DNA from: Cristatella mucedo | Taxonomy: Eukaryota > Bryozoa > Phylactolaemata > Cristatellidae | DNA length: 64,000 bases | Direction: 5' to 3' | NCBI GenBank assembly: GCA_009760855.2 | Contig: WPIO01000002.1 | Coordinates: 13,942,001 to 14,006,000 of the forward strand | Part shown: piece after piece, positions 1 through 12,090 of the stretch | How positions within the stretch are numbered: position 1 is the stretch's first letter | How the letters are laid out: each line of letters opens with the position of its first letter | The notes under the pieces: model-generated | Told to the model about the DNA's origin: nothing | What the model saw: only the letters and a program-made list of their open reading frames with translations | The model's database searches: none | Program-made: the position numbers and the translations under genes

Positions 1-1230
1 CAAACTTCGAAATGATAACTTCGCGTTATAAAGGTCAGCCACAGGGTAGATGAAAGTGAATTACCTCCAAGTACCCAATGCCTTTATAAGCTAGTGGAAT
101 CGCTGTTAGAAAAGCCGTTAGCTCCGCCCGCTGCTGTCTGGTTTTGCTGTTGGTACGTACTCACCGGCACGTGCTGCACGGTTGGAAGCCGTCAGCATTT
201 CTTGAAGGTATGTCGCGCGCGAGCGATGCATGCCTATCTATATTGGTCTGTAAGTAGTTCCCAGGTGGCTCAGCCCATGCAATGTGCGCGAAGGCTTTGC
301 AGCTAACGTACGTCGCGTATGCTTTTCCTGACAAAAAATGCTCCTGTCCTTTTCCCAACAGTGCGGTTCGTTTAAGAGCTAGATTCATTTAATAGCTGAC
401 CACTTCGGTTGCTCTCGGTAGGTTGTCCAGGAACGATGCTTTCAGTCGATACCCTATGTAGTGTACCGGCGGCGGCTTCCGCTTATGCTTTGAAGGTCCG
501 TGAGCCAGCCTTTAGCATACCGTGTAAGATGAGGTCAAGCTACCGTGGAACATCACCTTTCTTTGATCCCTAAGTTCTAGCCTTAACGAGAAGCAGTTTC
601 TTCTTCGAGTTGAGTCTCACCCACGGAGGTGGCCAACCTGAGCTTGCTCGAGCAAGTGCTGTTGTTCGTACGAGCTAGCCTTGACCGTCCGTAAGCAGAA
701 GGGATCATCATAGATTGCCTACGTTAGCTGCCAGAGCGTGCTGGTTCTTGCCCATGGCTATATGATATTCGTATGGCCACGAAACATAAGGCCCGGCGAT
801 GTGGGGAAAAGGTCTTACTCGTCTAGGCAGGCGACTAGTTCGTACCGGGGCATCGTCTGCCGTGTACTGACTGATGAGCCGACGGTACCTTGTGCCAGGG
901 ACGAATGGCCTCGCATGCTAGGGGCGACAGGCTGACTGCCAGTTCGTTGACAGCTTTCGTGTTTGTCTCCTAGCAATTTAATTTTCCGTTTCTCTTTGCC
1001 GACTGCTGTGTGATTGGAGGGCCAAGTTTTTTTTTCGGATACCATTCTGGCTTGCACCAGCTCAGGCGATATGCTGAGACCTATTAGGTTCATTGAAAAA
1101 ATATTGGAACTCGTGGATAGGTTACGATGTCGACGGGTCTTACAGAATACTCAGTGCAAGTGCCCATATATCGCCTAACCTACTTTAAAAAATGAAAATA
1201 GAAAATAAATAACAGTTAAAGAGCCTTAGC
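1..1230. other. Intergenic sequence, no gene recognised
   Basis: Only short unconvincing open frames on both strands, with no recognisable domain, exon pair or repeat. Confidence 0.5.
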
Positions 1231-1234
1231 GGAT

Positions 1235-1320
1235 GTCAACCTTGACTGCTGCAGGACTCGTAACCAACGACCCGGATCGTGAAGGAGTAACATCTTAACC
1301 ATTGGGTAAGATTTGGGGGA
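1235..1320 (-). repeat. Decayed tRNA-derived SINE fragment
   Basis: The stretch with 'gactcgtaaccaacgacccgg' followed by 'aaccattgggtaag' resembles the reverse complement of the tRNA-like heads seen clearly at 46.1-46.3 kb and 42.8-42.96 kb. Box B is degenerate, so this is a weak call. Confidence 0.3.
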
Positions 1321-1329
1321 TGGCTGTTT

Positions 1330-2250
1330 GTAAGAAGTAATTCCCTGTCACTGAGTCGAGTTGTGCAACATAACAGTCATGAGTCTTTTAGAAAACATAA
1401 ATCTTGCCCAGAAGCTACTCAATTTTTTTATTAGGCTAGTTGGGTAATAATGGGTAATTTGGGTACTGGCTTCAGCTTTCATTCGTCTTTGTAGCAGTGA
1501 CCTTCCATCATTGAAGGCTGGTCTTGTCAGATTCCTGTGTTGATTGCTGATCTTGCAGCTGCCGTTTGTCGTGTTCTGCAGTGAGCATGAATGAATGACT
1601 GCTTCCCTCTGCATGCACGAGCTGCATTGTGGCTGTGTTCTGTGCTGGCTCACCAGACACTCGTGGCACACGGCTTCATACCTGCTTCAGTCGTGCTCGA
1701 GGAAGATTTTTGAGTACGTCTTTAAAGATAGCTGTAGACGCCCTCGGGTTGGTACAAAGAATGTTGCAAGCGCATTAGAATTGCATGATGTGCTAGGAGA
1801 AGCTCGATGAAGAGCAAAGGTGAGTGGCGGCAGCAGCAGCAATGGGAGCTCAGGCTGAGACCAGCAAGTCGCATTCCTTCCCACTTCCTAGATGCAGAGT
1901 TAGGAGTTGTAAAAAATGATGCCACTGTTTTAGTGACATACACCGCTGTTGTTGCTATAACACTGTCCCAATAATTGCATTTCAAAGTATTTGCAGTTCA
2001 TGGCAAATTTGCAGATCTTTTTATTGCATAGATCACGTTTCTGTATAAATAATGAGCCAGGATTAGCCTTTTTCCTGCATCGTCCACGAATGTTGTGTCA
2101 CTAGCTTGGAGTGCTGTCTTGCATGCATATTCAAAGCCGCTTGAAGCTAAACAGTTGTTGTAGCTTAAGTGCCATCTTTGAATGCCCCCATAAGCCCAGC
2201 AGTAATGCGCTCGAGCTTAACGACACAGGTCATGTGTCCGAATCTTGCTG
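1330..2250. other. Intergenic sequence, no gene recognised
   Basis: Several overlapping short frames occur on both strands, none with a recognisable domain or convincing splice context. Confidence 0.5.
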
Positions 2251-2252
2251 CG

Positions 2253-2400
<148 letters not shown>

Positions 2401-2424
2401 TGGTTCGTTCACATAGACGAATGG

Positions 2425-2640
2425 CAAAAGCAATAATAATAATACACTTGATAAAGTACCCTCAGAGAACTAAATCTCTTTCTGATTGCTTTATATTTGC
2501 TGCAAAAGAAACGTGATCGAGTGGTGAGTGGTATCATGCTTGATAAACAACATGAATAGCATGGTTAGGGGTGAAATGCACAGGGTCAGCATGCAAGTGT
2601 GGTTAGTGGCAGTGTGCAACAGTGTCAGCACGAAAAAGCA
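2425..2640 (-). repeat. 3' end of an L2/CR1-like LINE
   Basis: After a short (aat)n run, 'cacttgataaag' and 'ccctcagagaactaaatctc' match the reverse complement of the conserved 3' end shared by the LINE copies at 44.46, 46.66, 57.19 and 30.33 kb. It is followed by the same 'gcacagggtcagcatgcaa' segment. This is a short 5'-truncated insertion. Confidence 0.75.
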
Positions 2641-2649
2641 ATTACCTCA

Positions 2650-4487
2650 GCGTCGGACAGCAGCTTCGTCGAATGTGTCACGGACTTACACGTGGGACAT
2701 CGCCAATCTACAATTTTTCCACTTTTCTCGAGAGTTGGCCGGTCAGAATTTGGCACAATTTGTTTGGGGGCCTGATTTTCCTCTGCGGGTTACCTTTCCG
2801 CAGGTCGAACACTGCCGGGTCACTTCGTTTTAGCTTAGACGGATTTCTTATTTGAACCATTTTAAGACTGTTGATTTGTGTGGAAAAAATATTGGGATTT
2901 TTGCCATTGGCCGGAAACAGCCAGACAATGGAAATATTCCCTAGTTATTTCTGATATATATCCTCAGTTGCAAAAAGTACGAAGTATGGTCACAGCTGGT
3001 CTGACCGATACTCCTTTCGGGTCATGAGAGAACTTTCTACGATGTCAGGCATACTAAACATTCGAGGCAGTTAATCTAGCATCCAGTTTGAATGCAAACA
3101 TCACGCTGTGTAAGCCGAGTAGGGTAGTTGGGGTAGTTGTACCAATTATTCAATGGCTGCAGCCAAAACTTGCTCTGCACTCTGCTCTACAGGTGGCAGG
3201 GGCAGGAGGGAGGGGGCGTAGCAAGCCTCAGTCGTAGAGGCATCGCTGGGATGCTCTGCTTTTTTGGTATGGGGGGCCTGGATGCAGTTTCAGGGCTCCA
3301 TTTTGAGAGAAGCTGCAGAGGTTTCTCTCCTAGCAACCAGCTGCTCTTCAGTTGGCAGCTTCTCAAAAGGTGTGCATGTGAGTGTGTGTGCGTGTGTGTG
3401 TACTGGCGAGTGCGAGCGTTAGTTGTGAACTGAAGGCATCGGAAGAGCAGCAGCGTTGAGTGCCGATCATCCTGGGCTGCAAGTAGAATCAGTGTAAGGT
3501 GTGCTTGTTGTCACGTGCGGTTACTGAGTTTCCAATTATTGAGCTTTCCAATGTAGACTTATCATTGGCAAACGATGGGCCTTGGCTGAAGAGCGACGGT
3601 GTAACGAAGCAAGAACAAAATCAGCTCGCATTGCCGTGCCTGTCCTGCTGAAGGTGAAGGTGGGAATTCAGTTGTCCTCGAAAGGTGCTGCACGTATGCA
3701 GGTGTTGAGATCGTGATGTGAGAATGCATACCCCAGACTATGGCAGTGCCGCACCTAAATCTTGTCTGCCGCTACTGGGCTGGGTGGGGGCCCTCCCGAC
3801 CTTGACTAGCCAATTGGCATGCAGTGTTCCTGTTCCTAGGTGCTAGCAACGATACTGGCCAATCAGAGGGCAGCAGCATCCTGAGCCGCAAACGACAGGA
3901 AGCTCTGGTTAGTGGCAACGTCTGCGAAACTGGGTTGATTATTAAACCTTGTTGAGTTTGGTTGCGTTCCGAGTGCTCCGAGTTGTTTGCTGTTTAGCAA
4001 TACACTCACGTTCACAATACAGGTCACTTTCGTTCCAATAAGAGAGCCTCAGCCTGGACTATTGCACATCTCTCTCCGAAGTCCTGCATGTCACTAGGCC
4101 ACGGCCGTGGTTGTGCCTTGGTCAAAGTTAGATAGTGAGCACTGGACATGACTACTACCTGCTTATGTGGACAATGGCCTGTGCAGTCACGGCAGTGGAC
4201 TGACCACAGATTGTGCTGGTACTCCTTTACATTTCTCTGTCGTCGTCATTTTTTTGTATAGTACTCCACATTGTTCAACATCCCGAAGTATACAGTCTGC
4301 GTTAGTATTGTAATTCTAACTTGACCAGGCATGAATTGCCTCCAGTCTCACGGCGCTAGGGCGGCATGTGCGTGAGCGTGCACTATTGGTAATTCTTTTG
4401 CAGCTAACGCTTAGGGTTTTTCTTTTTAGTGTGATACCGTTTTTGGCCTGCGTGCTTTCGACCAGCTAAGCAGCTGGCTTAACCGTC
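2650..4487. other. Upstream region of the zinc-finger gene, no gene recognised
   Basis: Contains a short GT-rich tract (about 3375-3401) and no convincing coding exon. It probably includes the promoter and any 5' untranslated sequence of the gene starting at 4488, but no promoter motif can be assigned with confidence. Confidence 0.4.
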
Positions 4488-4652
4488 ATGCAACAGCAGA
4501 ATTTTCACACACTCGATGATGACAAGCTTAGCGCTGAAGATGCTGTCGCGCTTATTCAGGCCATCAGCACATTGAACACTACCCGTGCTGCACGCACTAT
4601 ATTCAACAATGCACAATTAAGGAGCTCGCTGGGCAACCTATTTGCCGCCAAG
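4488..4652 (+). CDS. C2H2 zinc-finger protein, putative first coding exon
   Basis: Encodes 55 residues starting MQQQNFHTLDDDKLSAED and ending LFAAK. The next bases are gtgagt, a consensus 5' splice site in phase 0. The next good + strand exon, at 10540, begins after a ttgcag acceptor, also in phase 0, so the two join without disturbing the frame. The peptide is acidic and helical-looking with no recognised domain. The link to the zinc-finger exon is inferred from phase and order; the intron would be 5.9 kb and could hide another exon. No other + strand gene lies between. Confidence 0.6.
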
Positions 4653-5112
4653 GTGAGTAGGTGCACTCATTGTCGGACAAAGGCTGCTGCTTCAGCAGTG
4701 TGCTTTATGGCAACTTCCACAGTGCTGAATGTTGCCACCTAAAAATACCCTGCTCCTCTGCTAGGTGAGAGTCTGCTAGCGGAGCGCCACACCTCGAACT
4801 GGTTTAGCCGAGGCTGTGTCGGCATTCACCATTACAGCCGGAAGTGGAGCTGATCGGTCCAAATTATAGAGCGCCCCTGGGCAAGCAAAATAGGACAGTG
4901 CCTTTTGACTGCAAGCATGGAGCGTAGAGGGAAGATCTGCCTTGCTGCTCACCCCAAGCCGATCACCTCAAGCATCAGAAGGGCATGCCAGCCTCTAGGC
5001 CTCCTTTAGGCATCGGCCCGCTGCCCCTGTGCAGGTATGCATGCATACATATAAGTATCTCGGTCTGTAACTCCGTAAAGCCTTTAAGAGCCAGTGCGTG
5101 TATATATAGTTT

Positions 5113-5215
<103 letters not shown>

Positions 5216-5239
5216 GTACTATAGTTTGACTATATAGTT

Positions 5240-6040
5240 TGATTGTTCCTGCTGCAAGAAAGGCAAAAACCAAGGCTTAAGGACATGCAAGGCATCATGC
5301 AGGCAGCAAGCAAAAGCACGTCACGTAAGATGACACTCAGGACCACTGGCCAGTAGAACACCTGGTTAGCACTGAATCGTGCACAGGTAAGCATGTAAAC
5401 AAAGCAGAAACATACAAGACAAGGTTTTTGGAGCTCTGGGAATGCTGAGCAGAAGATTTGTGTTTAGCTGAATGATGCATAGTCAATGCATGTGGTGACT
5501 GAAACCGACAGCAAATTCCAGACTTTCGGTGCATACGAACTGAAGGCCTAATCACCAACAGATGTCGCTCAGACAGAATTGGTGGAAGATGTGGAAGCTT
5601 CGCATTTGAAGACAGACCAGCCGAGATGCTGAATTGTGTAGCAGCTGAAGTCGCTCAAGGAAACATGCCAGGAGTCCTGAATAAGGAAACGACAGTAATC
5701 AAGATGTAATCTGCATGAAATAGTTTGGCTGTCGTGTTCTTGTCTCAGCAGGCACTAGCTTTTGGCAATGTTCCCCAGCTGAAAGTTGGCCATCGTGAGA
5801 GTGGAGGGAATGCATCTTATCCAATGACAAGTCGTTTTGGAATGACATGCCCAGATTAGGTACAGACATCGCCGGAGTCAGATGAACCCATCTTGAGAAT
5901 GGGGTCTCGAAACTTGCCGGTGACACCAGGTTTGCCCATAACTATTAGACTGGTCTTGTCATCCTTGAGCTTCAGGAAGTTGGTGGCCATCGACGTGCGA
6001 ATGTCGTCGATTCACGCCTGCAAGGGAGCTAAATTAGTCG
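5240..6040 (-). pseudogene. Decayed L2/CR1-like LINE reverse-transcriptase remnant
   Basis: Minus-strand translation gives PNLGMSFQNDLSLDKMHSL (about 5790-5850). It aligns with the RNLGVMFQSDLSLDDH segment of the better-preserved LINE copy at 45.5-46.1 kb. A thumb-like stretch and the 'gacaccaggtttgcccata' segment occur at the matching relative places. No frame is continuous, so it is an inactive fragment. Confidence 0.6.
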
Positions 6041-6924
6041 AATGCTGAGAAGGGTCAAGGAATCAAATTGAATTAATGAAGGTTAGCTAATTGATCGGCA
6101 TCATTTATATAGCAGTAGAAGAGCCTGAACAGCTCTCACCTCCTTGCAGCGTTTTTATGAGATGCGCCTGGCCTGTAACTCCATGCCCCTGTATTCGGCC
6201 AGCACTCCTCGTCAAAGGTCTCCTTCCACCCGGTGGCATGGTTACGCCCACTGGGTACCCACAGACGGCTTTCGACTTACAGGCGTACAGAAGAGTACTT
6301 TTGAAATTTCTGTGCACTATATACTACATAGACTCGAACACAGAAGTATCGGTGACCTCTTGTTTATAAGGAGCTGTATGCATTTGACTATGAACAATTA
6401 GACCGAAGCACAAAGAACAAATGCGCTTAAGAAACTAACACAATGCCTTTCACCATAGCATTTTCATGACCACTGCATATGACTGAAACATACGGAGAGA
6501 ACGCATCTTCAATCCTTTAAACTTTTTTCAAATTGCCAGATTTAATCACGTTACAGTGCTTTGAAAGCGATTGAAATGTCCATTCTTTGAGGTACATGGA
6601 CATGAGCTGAGACTTCAGTGAGATACAACCGGGATATGGCCACAAACTGTAACATCGATAACTCAATGAAACCCAGCCACCTACACCATTCTACCCCTTC
6701 AAAGGTTCATGCTCAAAGCCTGCAGGCTGCTGCTGGGAAGCTATTTGGTAAGGATACGATCAGGCATCGACTAGATAAACAAGTTATGTTTGGTGTGAGT
6801 ATAAAAAAGAAGCCGCCACTGCCTGTCATACATGTGATGGTGGGTGGCTTGTAATGAGTGGGCTGGGGCAAGAGCTGGGGCTGGGACCACGAAGAGACTT
6901 GAGCAGCATCGAGTAGATGTGAAT

Positions 6925-7270
6925 CAATTTGCCATTTTTAGTGACTGAAATGCATATGCAACGCATGCACCGTTGCTCCAATGAAGGCTTCAATGATAAT
7001 TTCCATCTGTTGACACAAATTAGAAGAAGAAATCTGGCAGCAAAGCGGTCATGGTCTGGTGCTGCTTCTTTAGCAGTTACCTGCCATCATGATCGTTTAT
7101 TTAGCACGACTCCAAAGCATTGCAGTACCTAACACAAGGAGCCGTCATGGAGATAATTTTCTCTTGAACCAGGACAATGAACCTAAGTGTACAGCTAAGG
7201 GCGGTCAATATTGTTTACACTATACTGTTGAATTTAGTTTAGGGTCATTGTCCAAGCCGACCAGCCTAGT
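6925..7270 (+). pseudogene. Tc1/mariner-type transposase remnant
   Basis: Two hallmark pieces of a Tc1-like DDE transposase appear in order on the + strand. A VMVWCCF segment near 7050 corresponds to the family's MVWGCF motif. NQDNEPKCTAK near 7168-7200 corresponds to QDNDPKHTAK, which carries the second catalytic Asp. The reading frame is broken between and beyond them, so the copy is inactive. Confidence 0.55.
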
Positions 7271-7539
7271 CAATATTCATATCTGAATCCCATTAATTGT
7301 CCCTGGGGTGAAGTAGATACTAGTCTAAAAGCTCAGGTTGGTTGTATCACACCTAATGAATTGCTTTTCTCAAGTTTGCCAGACATTTAAAGAACGATAA
7401 AGCCACATTTTGCAATAGTTGACAATTAATATAGTTGTATTAAGCTTTGCTTACATGTGGTATAAGCTTATTTGATATGCCTCGCATGATTGCATCTGGT
7501 TGCAATAAGTTAAAATGTCATTGACAGGACAAGTAATTT

Positions 7540-7990
7540 AGTGAGAGGTTGGGCTTCCACGGCTCTTAATTACCTCTCACTTAATAGCCGCATCAGAGTC
7601 TGTCGGCATCTTACAAGTCTCCGAGGTAACATTACCCCAGGAGTAATGCAGCCCGTTAAACAGATCTTACGAAGGGCTCGTAGCAGGGGTAGGATCAGAC
7701 GTCAGACAGTGAGAGTCAGACAACCTATCTCAGAGATGTCTTGTGAGATTTAGGTCAGGTGACTGGCTCGGCCAACTCATGACTCCGACAGCTGCTTCAG
7801 AGAAAAGTCTTTAGAAGCTTTGTGTGTGCTTAGGGTCATTGTCCTACTGCCGAATTCGATGGTAGTGCTGTGGGCGTGACTTGGAGCCCTTCTCGTTAGT
7901 CGATCTCTTCTGTTTCGCTCGGTCCTCGCAAAGGCTTGCCCTGGGACGACCCTCCTCAGTATGTCGTGCCTGGCAAGCATCTAGTGCACT
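7540..7990 (-). pseudogene. Tc1/mariner-type transposase remnant, opposite strand
   Basis: The minus strand reads DNDPKHT near 7830-7850 and then WPSQSPDLN near 7750-7775. These are the two best-known motifs of the Tc1/IS630 catalytic core (QDNDPKHT and WPAQSPDLNP). Stop codons and frame changes lie between them. It faces the remnant at 6925-7270 and is too diverged to say whether they were one inverted insertion. Confidence 0.6.
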
Positions 7991-8583
7991 GTCTCTTACG
8001 CTTATGACCGTGCCTGTGGTGGTTGCCAGCGACTGAGAGACGGCTCATGTGTAGAGTGATGCATTCCAAAGGCTAAAGGCACTTCACGTGGTGGCGATCC
8101 TGCCCGATCGTGTCCGACCCGATCTTTCGGCGACCCGTGCTTCCCTTCATACTGGGGCTGTGGGGCACCCAGAGTCTGCGCGCCAGTCTCAGTTGCATCG
8201 GCTCATTTCATGTAAGACCTGTGCTCGTCCTTTTGCTGCGTTATCTCCTAGGTATGTCGAACCAAAGCGCGCCCGAAGAAGCCGGCCCTCTGTCGGTGGG
8301 TAGCAAAGCCCTCCTCACATGCTCACAGCAACTATGCATACATGCAAGAGCACGTATGAAGCAAGTGGTAAAAAAATTGGGAGCTTCTTAATCATTAGAA
8401 ATGCGGTGTTTAAATGCCATAGCAACCAGTTTCAAAACCCACGATGCACTACGACTACTGCGTAAGGCAGCTGTTTCTCTTTGAATGTTGTGGTCACGGT
8501 TTAGTGAATCCGGTCGGTACTCTTGAATCGCATATTTGTAGTGGTCGAATATAACTTTTGATAAGCAGTTACAAACCATTACA

Positions 8584-8587
<4 letters not shown>

Positions 8588-8656
<69 letters not shown>

Positions 8657-8676
8657 TGTGTGTGTGTGTGTGTGTG
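8588..8676. repeat. (GT)n microsatellite
   Basis: About 44 GT units with a few interruptions (gtgagtg, gcctgcg at the 3' side). Confidence 0.95.
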
Positions 8677-8738
8677 CCTGCGTGTGTGCGACATGCTTAG
8701 CAGCTTCAAGTGGACAATACAAACAACATCCTAAGACA

Positions 8739-8742
<4 letters not shown>

Positions 8743-8770
<28 letters not shown>
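8743..8770. repeat. (GA)n microsatellite
   Basis: Short run of AG dinucleotides, with an AAAG interruption at its left side. Confidence 0.9.
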
Positions 8771-8874
8771 TTGAGCACAGACGTTCCAGGTAGATGTGAA
8801 AAGTGGGTCGGGGGCAGATAGGTTGACCCTACTGTTTATAGTTACCTCGAAAGGTGGCAGGTCAATATGGCTGA

Positions 8875-9240
8875 CATATCAGTCTGTGTTCGCCCTGTCT
8901 ACCTTGCTAGGCTGGACTTAGCAGTTCGTCGCCGTAGGTTCGACTCTCATCCTCTCGAATCGACTATGGAAGCTGCAGCCCCGAGCTCTGTCAGCCTCTG
9001 TCTCCCTATATTCTCTCTCTCATCTGAACTCCTGACCTCGCGCATAGCTGCTATTTTCTCGGAGCCTGCTCTTGGTGTCCGTTCTCAGGCATTTCTGCCT
9101 CATTTCTGCCTGTAGCCTATTGGATGGCTCCTGTGCCATCTTGCCATCCTCTCGCTCTTCGTCTACTTGAGCACATTAGTCGGTCCATCTCCTAATCGTG
9201 TCGCCTTCGCAAAGCTCCATTCTAACATGAGCCTGAGGTG
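8875..9240 (+). repeat. Possible tRNA-derived SINE of a second family
   Basis: 'gtaggttcgactctc' at about 8934-8948 fits a pol III box B (GGTTCGANTC). The upstream stretch 'cttgctaggctggacttagc' could be a diverged box A. The remainder is unlike the SINE family at 34.5 and 46.1 kb, and only one copy is visible, so the call is tentative. Confidence 0.3.
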
Positions 9241-9254
9241 GACCAGGAGCCAGG

Positions 9255-9520
9255 AGCGTCGAAGCTCCGGCTTTCGAAGCTTCACTCTGTCGCTGGTTTT
9301 TCAAAGGTATTCATTAAAAGGTTGATCGAGATAGTGGAAATGATACAGTTTGCTTGGTTGTCAAAGTCAATTTTACAGCCCAGTATTACAATTAAAATTA
9401 AAATTGCTGTCCGTAGGCCAATGTGTTCGAGCACGCAAATCTTTCAATGCTAGACGCTGCCACTCGACCACTTCTTGTGTGTGGGCAAGGAGTTTTTCCA
9501 AAAATCAGGTATTGTGAAAC
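9255..9520 (+). mobile_element. Pogo/Tigger-like element fragment
   Basis: The segment from 'ggtttttcaaaggtattca' through 'gttgatcgagatagtgg' to 'gtgtgggcaag' matches, in the same order, the two halves of the pogo-like element at 12.88-13.0 and 15.83-16.0 kb. Both terminal inverted repeats are missing. Confidence 0.6.
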
Positions 9521-10539
9521 CAAGTCAATCAGAGCGTGTTGTCCACTGATTGGCTATCCTAGTGTAATTAAATGTACAATAAGCTCCTTGTCAATCAGGA
9601 GCATCAGCGAAAAAGAATTCTTTGTGTGCTTGCAATTGATGCAACAAGGCTATTGTAGCGCCCAGGTAACAAGGATCTGTCTAAACTGGAAGCATGCAGT
9701 TAAAGCTGAAACTTAATATGAACAAAGGTAACTGTTCGTAAAGAGAGGAACTTGAGCACCACCTCTAAATAGCGATCACCGTGAAAGAAGCTGTAAAAGC
9801 AAGAATTATCGATTCCAATGTACCTGTACCTTTGGTACGATGATTTACAGGACTCGTGTTATGTTCAACAAGTCTCTGCCCTCAGTCTTAAGCTAGTCAA
9901 TGTTAGACAAGGCCACACGATGCTCTCAGTATCTGCTCTGGTATCCGTGTGTTTGTGACCTTTTTCTTACAACCTTCCCGTCTTTGCATATTTGCCTGCG
10001 TCTGTCAAGTCATTTTTCATTTCCCTGCCAACGAATGAACGCACTAGCGCTGACTTATGCTGCTTCGGCACCAGAGGCCGCTGAGAAGCAAGCCGCAGCA
10101 GTCGAGCCTGCAAGCCACGAGACAGAGAACCAGCTTTTTTGTATGTAAAACGATAAGGCCGAGCCTGCCATCGAAAATGTCACCAAGTTTGCCTGCACAA
10201 TCAGAAGGCTGTCCTATACAATTTTGAATGACGCCCATATGTGTAGGTCCGATAAAAGGCAGTCGCTGCCGATCTGCTAATGCATTTGCAACTTTCGCTA
10301 TATTTTCATACACAGATTGTGAACCATAAAGCACGTGGACACTTGATTGGCTGTATGCACTCATTTGCTGTCGAGTCACACGTTCAAGAGTCACGTGTCC
10401 ATGGATGTGCCGTTTTGCTAGTCCCTCTGCGTCGGCGATTCGGTGCTGCCAGGTCCTCCTTATTGGAGTGAAAACACACATACATTCATACGTGTGTGTG
10501 CGCGTACGTATATATTCCATCACATTTGCACACTTGCAG

Positions 10540-12090
10540 TTTGTGGAGGTCTCGCGTTTCGACACGCTCGCCAGCAGCGTTTGCGGCCCGCACGCCGAAG
10601 CCGAGCAGCAGCAGCAGCAGGAGGCGACGACGAACGCTCGTCCAATGGCCTGCGATGGCCCGCCGCCGCCTGCCGTGCAGATGCTCCACAGCAGCATCCG
10701 CTCGCTGCTGCCGGCGCCTCGCAGGAAGCAGCTGCACCCCATGCGACCCGAGACGACCTGGATGAGCATGAGTGACGACGACGACGACGACGACGATGCC
10801 GCGCTGCCGCGCAGCATGAGCAGCAGCAGCCCCGCTTCCGGTGTTGCAGCGGCAGCCGATGCCGCCGCTGCTGCTGCTTCCGACGCCCCGAAGGCCACGC
10901 AGCAGCAGCGGCCTGCGGACGCTGCGTCCTTGCACGAAGCCAGACAAGCGCAGACGAGTCAGCCCCAGCGTACCACCAGCGCCTCCTCCTTTTACTCCTC
11001 CGTCGCTGCTGCTCCTGGCGTTCAGCAGAATAGTCGACCAGCTGGCGGCAGCTGCATGCAGCCTCGTGCTGCTGCTGCTGCTGCTGCCCACGCTGCTGCT
11101 GCCCACGCTGCTGCTGCTGCCGCCGACGATCGCGTCGCGGCCGCTCCCATGCTGGAAGGAGCTCCGGGAGCTGCCCACGCCCGCGGCGGCGAAGAGACGC
11201 CGCTTCTGCGTAGCCGCTTCGCGCGAGTTCCGTCGCCAGGCGCTTGCCTGGCGGCCATGGCCGCTTTCGGCGCCCACTGCGCCGCCGGAGACGGGGTGAG
11301 GTCGTCGTCGTCGGCGTCCAGGAGGAGACCGGTCGCCGGTGACGCGCTGCTGCTCGACGGCCAGCAGCCGCTGCCGCCGCCGCCAGGCTGCCGGAGCCGG
11401 ACGTCCGACGCCGAGCTGACCGACGTCGCCGGGTTGGCAGCGGCCGCCTGGTCACCCGTCGGCGGCGGAGCCGGCGGCGCCGCCGAGGGCCGAGGGCGTT
11501 CGCCGACGTCGGCGTCCGGCGGCGGCGTGCCGCTCGTGTGCGAGCTGTGCGGCAGACGCTTCAGCAAGCAGAGCGCGCTGATGCAGCACCGCCGCTGGCA
11601 CACGGGCGAGAAGCCCGTGCAGCCGTACAGCTGCGAGCAGTGCGGGCGCGGCTTCTCGTCGCGCAACTCGCTGCACATCCACCGCGCCATCCACTCGGGC
11701 GAGAAGCGCTACGCGTGCGAGGTGTGCGGCAAGCGCTTCTCCACGCAGACCTACCTGTGGCACCACCGCGCCGTCCACTCGGACGCCCGGCCCTACTCGT
11801 GCGAGTACTGCGCCTGCGACTTCAAGATGCGAAGCAGTCTCAACAACCATCTCGCCAGACGTCACGCCGTCTTCAGCTCGCCGGCGGCGACCAACGGCTC
11901 GCAGCTGGCGGCGGCGGCAGCGGCGCACAACGGAGGCCTGAATGCCGACGTGCGACGAGCCGGCGGCGGCGGCAGCCCTGGCGGCGAGGATGCAAGCGGC
12001 GGCGCGGCCTCTGTCTTCGATGCGTCGGCGACGATCGATTCGTCATCGGGTGGCTTTGCCACCTCTCCCATCGCGGCCGACGCAACCTGA
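10540..12090 (+). CDS. C2H2 zinc-finger transcription factor, main exon
   Basis: The exon follows acceptor ttgcag and encodes 516 residues plus TGA. The N-terminal two thirds is low-complexity: Gln run near 10603, an eight-residue Asp run near 10774-10797, and Ala and Ala-His runs near 11070-11130. Four C2H2 fingers then lie at about 11534-11870: CELCGRRF...HRRWH, CEQCGRGF...HRAIH, CEVCGKRF...HRAVH and CEYCACDF...HLARRH. The first two are joined to the next finger by TGEKP- or SGEK-type linkers. The tail is Ala/Gly/Ser-rich. This is a probable nuclear DNA-binding regulator. The very high GC and CpG content keeps other frames open; those are shadows. Orthology was not recognised. Confidence 0.85.
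   Translation, partial: FVEVSRFDTLASSVCGPHAEAEQQQQQEATTNARPMACDGPPPPAVQMLHSSIRSLLPAPRRKQLHPMRPETTWMSMSDDDDDDDDAALPRSMSSSSPASGVAAAADAAAAAASDAPKATQQQRPADAASLHEARQAQTSQPQRTTSASSFYSSVAAAPGVQQNSRPAGGSCMQPRAAAAAAAHAAAAHAAAAAADDRVAAAPMLEGAPGAAHARGGEETPLLRSRFARVPSPGACLAAMAAFGAHCAAGDGVRSSSSASRRRPVAGDALLLDGQQPLPPPPGCRSRTSDAELTDVAGLAAAAWSPVGGGAGGAAEGRGRSPTSASGGGVPLVCELCGRRFSKQSALMQHRRWHTGEKPVQPYSCEQCGRGFSSRNSLHIHRAIHSGEKRYACEVCGKRFSTQTYLWHHRAVHSDARPYSCEYCACDFKMRSSLNNHLARRHAVFSSPAATNGSQLAAAAAAHNGGLNADVRRAGGGGSPGGEDASGGAASVFDASATIDSSSGGFATSPIAADAT

Noticed and set aside
10486-11928. Long open frames antisense or out of frame to the zinc-finger exon (up to 311 codons)
   Set aside because: GC-rich composition removes stop codons in every frame. 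Only the frame with the C2H2 fingers and splice sites is supported.
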